Shown here: positions 56,605 to 64,000 of the stretch, piece after piece
Numbering within the stretch: the stretch's first letter is position 1
Layout: every line of letters begins with the position of its first letter
Source of the DNA: Deltaproteobacteria bacterium
Lineage (GTDB): Bacteria; Desulfobacterota; Binatia; Binatales; Binataceae
NCBI GenBank assembly: GCA_003135135.1
Contig: PLDK01000003.1
Location: 154,739-218,738, forward strand
DNA: 64,000 bases
Direction: 5' to 3'
Notes under the pieces: generated by a model
What the model was told of the DNA's origin: nothing
The model's database searches: none
Seen by the model: the letters and a program-made list of their open reading frames with translations, nothing else
Program-made: the position numbers and the translations under genes

Positions 56605-57235
56605 GCGCCTGTCTCCCCTGGAGTGTAGCGTCGATCAGACGGTCGTCGTTGATGTGCTGGATGGCGCTGATGTTCTCAATCTTGACCGAGAAATAGTTGT
56701 AGAAGATAACCGCGATGATCGCGACGGCGAGTCCAAGCGCGGTTGAAATCAGGGCTTCCGAAATACCGGCTGCGACGACCGAGAAACCGCCGGTGCCCAT
56801 GATTGCCATCGATTGGAACGCCACGAGGATACCAACGACCGTGCCGAACAGCCCGATGAACGGAGCCGATGCGCCCGCGGTCGCGAGCACCCAGATGTAG
56901 CGTTTGAACTCGAGGCCTTCCTGGTAACGGCGCTCGTCGTCGAGCTCGAGCAGATGATCCCTGTCCATCGTCTGCGAACCGGCGATGAGGGTGTGATAGA
57001 TGCGCTCGGCGGCCGTGGCGCGGGCCTGCGTGGCCTGCAACGCTTCGTTGAACTTGCCCTGCCGCAGCTGCGGAATGAGCGAGTCGGCCAGCTTCGCCGT
57101 CTTCGGACCGACGCCCCACAGCACCCATACACGTTCGAAAATTATCGCCAGGCAGACGACCGAAATGAAAAGCAGGGGGTACGTTGCATAGTAGCCCTGC
57201 TGAATCATCGACAAAATCCCAAAGTTGCTTTGCAT
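56594..57235 (-). CDS. MotA/TolQ/ExbB proton channel family protein
   Basis: ATAGASAPFIGLFGTVVGILVAFQSMAIMGTGGFSVVAAGISEALISTALGLAVAIIAVIFYNYF. Confidence 0.93.
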   Translation of the reverse strand: MQSNFGILSMIQQGYYATYPLLFISVVCLAIIFERVWVLWGVGPKTAKLADSLIPQLRQGKFNEALQATQARATAAERIYHTLIAGSQTMDRDHLLELDDERRYQEGLEFKRYIWVLATAGASAPFIGLFGTVVGILVAFQSMAIMGTGGFSVVAAGISEALISTALGLAVAIIAVIFYNYFSVKIENISAIQHINDDRLIDATLQGRQARGN

Positions 57236-57716
57236 CTCTTATCCTCTCGAGTTCTAAATAAATTTGAGCGGCGAAATTTTGGCCCCGCCCGAACCGTTAC
57301 GTAACTACCCCAAACTGCCCCTGCGGATTCTCCCTTGAACCGATCGCTAGCCCTAATTTCACAGATTGGGCTCCCACCCGCCGGTCAAAGTCATCTGTGA
57401 TAGCGCGGAAAGTCTGAATGCAACAATAGAAAGTATTTGTCAAGAGCCGCCGCAGACGTATAAGTATTGACCGATTCGCCCACGATTGCAAATGAAGAAA
57501 ATCTCACGCTGCGCAACGCTCGCATCATGCTCGATCATCGAATCGGCGCGGCGCTTACTGTACGCCGTTGGCCATGCTGGCGACTAGCGAAAACGGTCGC
57601 TCGCGGCACCGCGAAGTATCCTCTCGCCTTGACTTCTTGGCCCCTCACGTCTATCCAGAAGCTTGCCAGAACACGCCGCAAATTGACCGCGCTGCGGTCA
57701 TTGTTTTTTCGGTCGA

Positions 57717-58325
57717 TTGACGCCTTTGAGAAATCCAAATCCACCATTAATTAGGACGGTGCAGCGGCCCGTTTTGTTCAGTCGGGCTGCGCTGGCCGCC
57801 GCGTGCATGTTCGGACTGGCGGCTTGCAAAACCGCGCCGGTAGCCGCTCCCGTCGCGCCGGCTGCCGTGCAGACCTCGATGACCACGCCCGACGAGCCCA
57901 GCAAGGCGTTGCCGCCGGACCTGTACAAGACGATGCCGATATATCCGGGCGCCAGGATCGAACACGTCCGCAAACCCAAAGGTGCGATGCGCGAAATTCT
58001 GTTCAGCGTGGACGCGCAGATGCCCCGGATGGTTGCTTTCTACAAGGACGAACTGAAGAAGAACGACTTTCACATCGCCTCGTCGCTGATCATGCCGTTG
58101 CGCAAAACCTGGTCGTGCGATTTCCACTACAACGGACGTCCCGGCAGCATCATGCTGTACCCGAGCGACCAGGATAAATCGAAGATGACCATCGACCTCA
58201 TCTACGAGCTGCCCGCGAATCTGGACGAATCCCTGATAGAACCCAAAGAAGACTTCGACGTAGAAGGACCGGGCGAAATCGCCCAACAAACTCCAAATCC
58301 CAGCGAGAAAGAGAAGAGGAATTAG
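57717..58325 (+). CDS. Hypothetical lipoprotein
   Basis: Lipobox LAAC; PIYPGARIEHVRKPKGAMREILFSVDAQMPRMVAFYKDELKKNDF. Possible TTG start. Confidence 0.7.
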   Translation: MTPLRNPNPPLIRTVQRPVLFSRAALAAACMFGLAACKTAPVAAPVAPAAVQTSMTTPDEPSKALPPDLYKTMPIYPGARIEHVRKPKGAMREILFSVDAQMPRMVAFYKDELKKNDFHIASSLIMPLRKTWSCDFHYNGRPGSIMLYPSDQDKSKMTIDLIYELPANLDESLIEPKEDFDVEGPGEIAQQTPNPSEKEKRN

Positions 58326-58329
58326 CAAG

Positions 58330-59262
58330 ATGGCACTACTAACAGGCAAAGTTGCAGTTATTACCGGTGCCGGCCGCGGCATCGGACGCGAAGAGGCGTT
58401 GTTGCTGGCCAAGCACGGAGCCAAGGTCGTCGTCAACGACCTCGGCGGCCACTTCGACGGAACCGGGCAGTCGCGTTCCCCGGCCGAGGACGTGGTCAAG
58501 GAAATCCGCTCCGCCGGCGGCGAGGCAGTCGCCAACTTCGAGAGCGTGACCGACTTCAAGGCCGCCAAGCGGATCATCGAGTGCGCAATCGACAACTTCG
58601 GCAAGCTCAACATCCTCGTCAACAACGCGGGCATCCTGCGCGACCGCATGATGTTCAACATGAGCGAGGAAGACTGGGACGCGGTCATTTCAGTCCACCT
58701 GAAAGGCTCGTTCAACCTCGCCCGCCACGCGACCGCCTACTGGCGCGAGCAGCACAAGGCCGGCAACGTGCTCAATGGCCGGCTCATCAACACCAGCTCC
58801 GACTCGGGCATCCTGGGCAACGCGGGACAGAGCAACTACGGATCGGCAAAGGCGGCGGTCGCCGCGATGGCGATAATCGTGGATCGCGAGATGAGCCGTT
58901 ACGGCGTCACCGCAAATGCGATCGCGCCGATAGCGCGCTCGCGGCTTACCGTCGACGCGACTCCGCAGACCGCCGCCGGCATGGCGCAGCGGCCGGGAGA
59001 ATGGGATGCGTTCACGCCCGCGCACGTGGCGCCGCTGGTGGTGTGGCTGGCCAGCGACGACGCCAAAGACGTTCACGGCGAAGTGTTCCGCGTCGGCATG
59101 GGCAACGTGTGGCTGATGCGCGGATGGCATACCGGCTCCAAGGTCTCGAAGAAGGGCTCGATGTGGGAGCCGGCGGAACTGGGCACCAAGCTCAAGGAAG
59201 AGCTGGCCAAGGGCGTGACCAAGAAAGAGAGCATGGGCGAGGTGATGGGCGGGGGCGCGTAG
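58330..59262 (+). CDS. SDR-family hydroxyacyl-CoA/steroid dehydrogenase-like protein
   Basis: LTGKVAVITGAGRGIGREEALLLAKHGAKVVVNDLGG; ILVNNAGILRDRMMFNMSEEDWD; NYGSAKAAVA. Confidence 0.93.
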   Translation: MALLTGKVAVITGAGRGIGREEALLLAKHGAKVVVNDLGGHFDGTGQSRSPAEDVVKEIRSAGGEAVANFESVTDFKAAKRIIECAIDNFGKLNILVNNAGILRDRMMFNMSEEDWDAVISVHLKGSFNLARHATAYWREQHKAGNVLNGRLINTSSDSGILGNAGQSNYGSAKAAVAAMAIIVDREMSRYGVTANAIAPIARSRLTVDATPQTAAGMAQRPGEWDAFTPAHVAPLVVWLASDDAKDVHGEVFRVGMGNVWLMRGWHTGSKVSKKGSMWEPAELGTKLKEELAKGVTKKESMGEVMGGGA

Positions 59263-59266
59263 ATTT

Positions 59267-59788
59267 TTGACGGCTAAGACGAAACCGAAATGCGCGGCTC
59301 GCCGTGAGCCGCGCTTTCGTTGCATCCTGTTCATTTGCGCCGCCAACACCGCGCGTAGCGTGATGGCCGAGCATATCCTGCGGCGCGAACTCGACGCGCT
59401 CGGCTTCGACCATCGGATCACGATCACATCGGCGGGAATCGCGCCATACGCCCGCGACGGGGCGTTGGTTTCGCTCGATACGCGGATGGCGCTGCGCGAG
59501 GTCGGCATCGATATCGGCGACCAGGCGACTTCAACCGACCTCAAACGGCATCCCGAGATGCTCGAGCAGACCGATCTCATCATCGCGATGACCGAGCAGC
59601 AGGCGCGCGAGCTGGTCGAGCGATTTCCCGGCGCAGCGGGGCGGCCGGTGTTCACGCTGCGTTCGTTCGCAGGCGAGGCAGGCGATATCGACGACCCCTA
59701 CGAAAAGGGCGACCTGGTATTCGCCGAATGCCGCGAGGAGATTCATCGGCTCGTCCCGACGATCATCGAACGCCTGTTTCATCGCTAG
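59267..59788 (+). CDS. Low-molecular-weight protein-tyrosine phosphatase-like protein
   Basis: LFICAANTARSVMAEHIL P-loop (Cx5RS); DIDDPYEKGDLVF. Confidence 0.87.
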   Translation: MTAKTKPKCAARREPRFRCILFICAANTARSVMAEHILRRELDALGFDHRITITSAGIAPYARDGALVSLDTRMALREVGIDIGDQATSTDLKRHPEMLEQTDLIIAMTEQQARELVERFPGAAGRPVFTLRSFAGEAGDIDDPYEKGDLVFAECREEIHRLVPTIIERLFHR

Positions 59789-59814
59789 CGCCCGGCGGCG
59801 TCGCGCGCGATCAT

Positions 59815-60249
59815 ATGACCATGGAATTCATCAATCCGCCCGACGCCGAGCTTCGCGCGATTTTGGCGCGTCCATCCACGGTCGCAGTCGTGGGATGCTC
59901 CGACAATCCGGCGCGCGACTCGCTGCGAATTGCAAAATTGCTAAAAGGCCGGGGCTTCAAGGTAATTCCGGTCAATCCGCAGCTCGACGCCGACGCGCTC
60001 CAGAGCGCTCTGGGAGAGAAGTGCTATCCCAACCTGGCGTCGATTCCCGAGCCGATTGAGATGGTGGACGTGTTTCGGCGATCGGAGTTCGTGCCGGAAA
60101 TCGTCGAAGACGCGATCGCCAAAGGTGCGCGCGTGCTGTGGTGTCAGCTCGGCGTAATCAACCTCGACGCGGCGCGCCGCGCGCAGCAAGCCGGGATGAC
60201 GGTGGTGATGGATCGATGCCCGGCGATCGAATATGCGCGATTGTTCTAA
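59815..60249 (+). CDS. CoA-binding (YccU-like) protein
   Basis: VAVVGCSDNPARDSLRIAKLLKGRGFKVIPVNP; VDVFRRSEFVPEIVEDAIAKGARVLWCQLGV. Confidence 0.9.
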   Translation: MTMEFINPPDAELRAILARPSTVAVVGCSDNPARDSLRIAKLLKGRGFKVIPVNPQLDADALQSALGEKCYPNLASIPEPIEMVDVFRRSEFVPEIVEDAIAKGARVLWCQLGVINLDAARRAQQAGMTVVMDRCPAIEYARLF

Positions 60250-60277
60250 GCCACGGCGGCGGCGGCGGAGTTTTTTG

Positions 60278-60844
60278 ATGAAGCCGCGCAAGTGGAAGAC
60301 GCTCAAGAGTGACATCGCCTACCGGACGCCGATTTTCGATCTCCATCGACGCCGCTCGACGCATCCGCGGCGCGGCGAACGCGACTTCTTCATTCTCGAC
60401 GCGCCCAACTGGGTGAATATCATTCCGATCGCGACCAATGGCGAGGTCGTGATGATTCGCCAATGGCGTCACGGGATCTCCGAGTTCACGCTCGAGGTGC
60501 CCGGCGGGATGGTCGATCCCGAGGATCCGTCGCCGATGCATGCGGCCCGGCGCGAGATGATCGAGGAGACGGGATTCGATTCGGACATGATCGTGGAACT
60601 TGGCAAGGTGTATCCGAATCCCGCAATCCAGGGCAACATCTGTTTCTCGTTTCTTGCAGACCGGGTGCGCCAGGTCGAAAGGGTGGTATCGATCGGCGAC
60701 GCAGAGACCGAGGTCGTGCTGGTGCCGATGCGCGAAATACGCGGCCTGATCGCATCGGGCAAGGTCATGCATGCGTTGACGATCGCCGCATTTTCGTTCC
60801 TGCACGTGTACAACCCGCCGCCGAAGCGCAGCCGCAGGAAGTAG
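60278..60844 (+). CDS. NUDIX hydrolase (ADP-ribose pyrophosphatase-like)
   Basis: LEVPGGMVDPEDPSPMHAARREMIEETGFDSD. Confidence 0.9.
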   Translation: MKPRKWKTLKSDIAYRTPIFDLHRRRSTHPRRGERDFFILDAPNWVNIIPIATNGEVVMIRQWRHGISEFTLEVPGGMVDPEDPSPMHAARREMIEETGFDSDMIVELGKVYPNPAIQGNICFSFLADRVRQVERVVSIGDAETEVVLVPMREIRGLIASGKVMHALTIAAFSFLHVYNPPPKRSRRK

Positions 60845-60966
60845 CCGTGCGGCCGCATTGACAGCCGCCGCAGCGTGCCCTAGCCTTGACGGTTTGCTAG
60901 ACTACAGAAACGAACCGACTGGGCCGGAGCCGCTTACCTCGACCTGCTGCAACCGGGTTTTTACCC

Positions 60967-62307
<1,341 letters not shown>

Positions 62308-62328
62308 AATAAGTAACAGGAGAATCGC

Positions 62329-62583
62329 ATGGCACTTGTAATCCGGTTGCGCCGCCACGGCGGGCGCAAGAAACCCTTCTACCGCATCGTGGTGGCCGAC
62401 TCGCGCTCGCCGCGTGACGGACGCTTCGTCGATCAGGTCGGCACTTACGACCCGGCCTTCGATCCGCCCCGCGTGACGATCAAAAAGGACGTGGCCGACC
62501 GCTGGCTCAAGGCTGGCGCTAAGCCGAGCGACACGGTAAGAAAGTTAATTAAACGGGCCGAAACAGCAACGGTCTCCGCCTGA
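62329..62583 (+). CDS. rpsP: 30S ribosomal protein S16
   Basis: [39 protein letters not shown]. Confidence 0.97.
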   Translation: MALVIRLRRHGGRKKPFYRIVVADSRSPRDGRFVDQVGTYDPAFDPPRVTIKKDVADRWLKAGAKPSDTVRKLIKRAETATVSA

Positions 62584-62610
62584 TGCGACCCGCTGCAACG
62601 GAGCCATCCC

Positions 62611-62847
62611 ATGAAGGAGCTCGTTCAGTTCCTCGCACAACAACTGGTGAACAATCCTGACGCGGTGGACGTGAAGGAGACGCAGGGCGATACCGCCTCG
62701 ATAATTGAACTGCGGGTGGCGAAGGAAGATTTGGGCCGCGTGATCGGCAAGCAGGGGCGGACCGCGAAGTCGATCCGCACGATTCTGAACGCGGTCGCCT
62801 CCCGCACCAACCGCAAGGTTGTTCTCGAAATCGTCGAGGACAAATGA
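62611..62847 (+). CDS. KH-domain RNA-binding protein (YlqC/KhpA-like)
   Basis: LRVAKEDLGRVIGKQGRTAKSIRTILNAVA. Confidence 0.94.
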   Translation: MKELVQFLAQQLVNNPDAVDVKETQGDTASIIELRVAKEDLGRVIGKQGRTAKSIRTILNAVASRTNRKVVLEIVEDK

Positions 62848-62921
62848 TCGGACCAATCGATCGACACTTTTCGTGAGCCGGCCAGCGCCTGCCCGGTGAC
62901 ACGAATCAAGTTGCAGCATCG

Positions 62922-63422
62922 ATGCTCCGCGTCGGCCGCATAACCGGCGCCCACGGCCTCAAGGGCGCGCTGCGATTGCGGCCCGACAATCCCGACTCGG
63001 ACACATTGGAACAGGTCGCGCGCGTGTTCCTGGAGAGCGCGGGACAAGCACGCGAGTTTCGGCTGACCGCAATGACGCGGCTGAACGCGACGACGCGGCG
63101 AATCACGCTCGAGGGTGTCGCCGACGTAAACGCGGCCGAGGCGCTCAAAGGCGCGGTCGTGATGCTCGCGCCGGAGGACGTTCCGGCGGCCAAGCCGGGC
63201 GAGTTCTACTATTACGAGGCGATCGGATGTGAAGTGTTTCTGACCGACGGCAGCCGTATCGGCACGATCGAAGAAATCTTCTCGACCGGCGCGCACGACA
63301 TCTGGGTGGTGCGAGACAGCAAGCGCGAAGTCCTGGTTCCGGTAATCGAGGACGTCGTCAAGGCGATGGACTTCGCCGCCCGGCGTGTCACGATCGAGCC
63401 GATCCCCGGCCTGCTCGACTGA
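62922..63422 (+). CDS. rimM: 16S rRNA processing protein RimM
   Basis: LRVGRITGAHGLKGALRLRPDNPDSD; EFYYYEAIGCEVF. Confidence 0.94.
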   Translation: MLRVGRITGAHGLKGALRLRPDNPDSDTLEQVARVFLESAGQAREFRLTAMTRLNATTRRITLEGVADVNAAEALKGAVVMLAPEDVPAAKPGEFYYYEAIGCEVFLTDGSRIGTIEEIFSTGAHDIWVVRDSKREVLVPVIEDVVKAMDFAARRVTIEPIPGLLD

Positions 63423-63504
63423 AATCGGCCGGTGCCGTCTGGCCCGAAGCGGCGCACCCGGATAGATTTGGATTCACGACGCATCCGCACTTCGGTTCGC
63501 CGCG

Positions 63505-64000
63505 ATGGAATTTCACGTAATCACATTGTTCCCCGAGATGTTCGAATCGCCGTTTCGCGCCGGCATAATTGGACGCGCCATCGAGCAGGGATTGATCGCG
63601 ATCAAGGCGCATCCGCTGCGCGAGCACGGTCTGGGTAATTACCGGCAAGTCGATGATGCGCCGTACGGGGGAGGCAGTGGGATGGTGATGCGGCCGGAGC
63701 CGATCGCGGCGGCGATCGACGCGGTCAATGCGCAACGCCCGGGATTGTGGCGCATCCTGATGACGCCGCAGGGCGAAGTGTTCGACAACTCGATGGCGCG
63801 TGACCTCGCCAAGCGCGCACCCGGCCTGATGATCGTCGCGGGACGCTACGAAGGAATCGATGAGCGCGTGCGCTCGCTGGTGGACCAGGAAATTTCGATC
63901 GGCGACTACGTGCTGAGCGGCGGCGAAATTGCGGCGATGGCGGTGATCGAGGCGGTGGGCAGGTTGATACCGGGCGTGCTGGGCAATCCCGAGTCGCTCG
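63505..64000 (+). CDS. trmD: tRNA (guanine-N1)-methyltransferase TrmD (partial, runs off window)
   Basis: [72 protein letters not shown]. Absent from the ORF track because no stop lies in the window. Confidence 0.95.
   Translation, partial: MEFHVITLFPEMFESPFRAGIIGRAIEQGLIAIKAHPLREHGLGNYRQVDDAPYGGGSGMVMRPEPIAAAIDAVNAQRPGLWRILMTPQGEVFDNSMARDLAKRAPGLMIVAGRYEGIDERVRSLVDQEISIGDYVLSGGEIAAMAVIEAVGRLIPGVLGNPESL

Noticed and set aside
60845-60966. Possible SRP RNA or other ncRNA next to ffh
   Set aside because: No GGAA-type SRP helix 8 motif or convincing secondary structure seen.

Overview
The window is about 64 kb of high-GC, densely coded bacterial chromosome. It looks like an uncultured, deltaproteobacterial or Binatota-type lineage, but I cannot fix the taxonomy from sequence alone. 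I recognise about 68 protein-coding genes. I found no rRNA, tRNA, CRISPR array or transposase. Landmarks are: (1) a bfr-bfd-hemerythrin iron locus with a near-perfect Fur box; (2) a low-GC patch with a G1 (glutamic) peptidase and an orphan membrane protein; (3) a cytochrome c / TAT metallophosphoesterase / di-haem peroxidase cluster; (4) two adjacent class III CoA-transferases; (5) a maf-yggS-proC-yggT-yggU block; (6) a dehydrogenase-hyuA-hyuB operon; (7) a free-standing LeuA/CimA-type regulatory domain gene upstream of a DCC protein and cysS; (8) an ExbB-ExbD-ExbD-VWA operon with no TonB; (9) the conserved ffh-rpsP-KH-rimM-trmD operon, with trmD cut by the window end. The non-coding signals I consider most interesting are: a dispersed hairpin-forming intergenic repeat family (at least 4 loci), two copies of which end directly upstream of unrelated start codons; short tandem repeats that overlap start or stop codons (19 bp x3 at maf, 8 bp x5 at proC, about 28 bp x2 at the permease stop); and a short decayed coding remnant near 6.4 kb. 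The best candidate for an under-described system is the ExbB/ExbD/ExbD/VWA operon. Functional claims come from motif recognition by eye; no database search was run.
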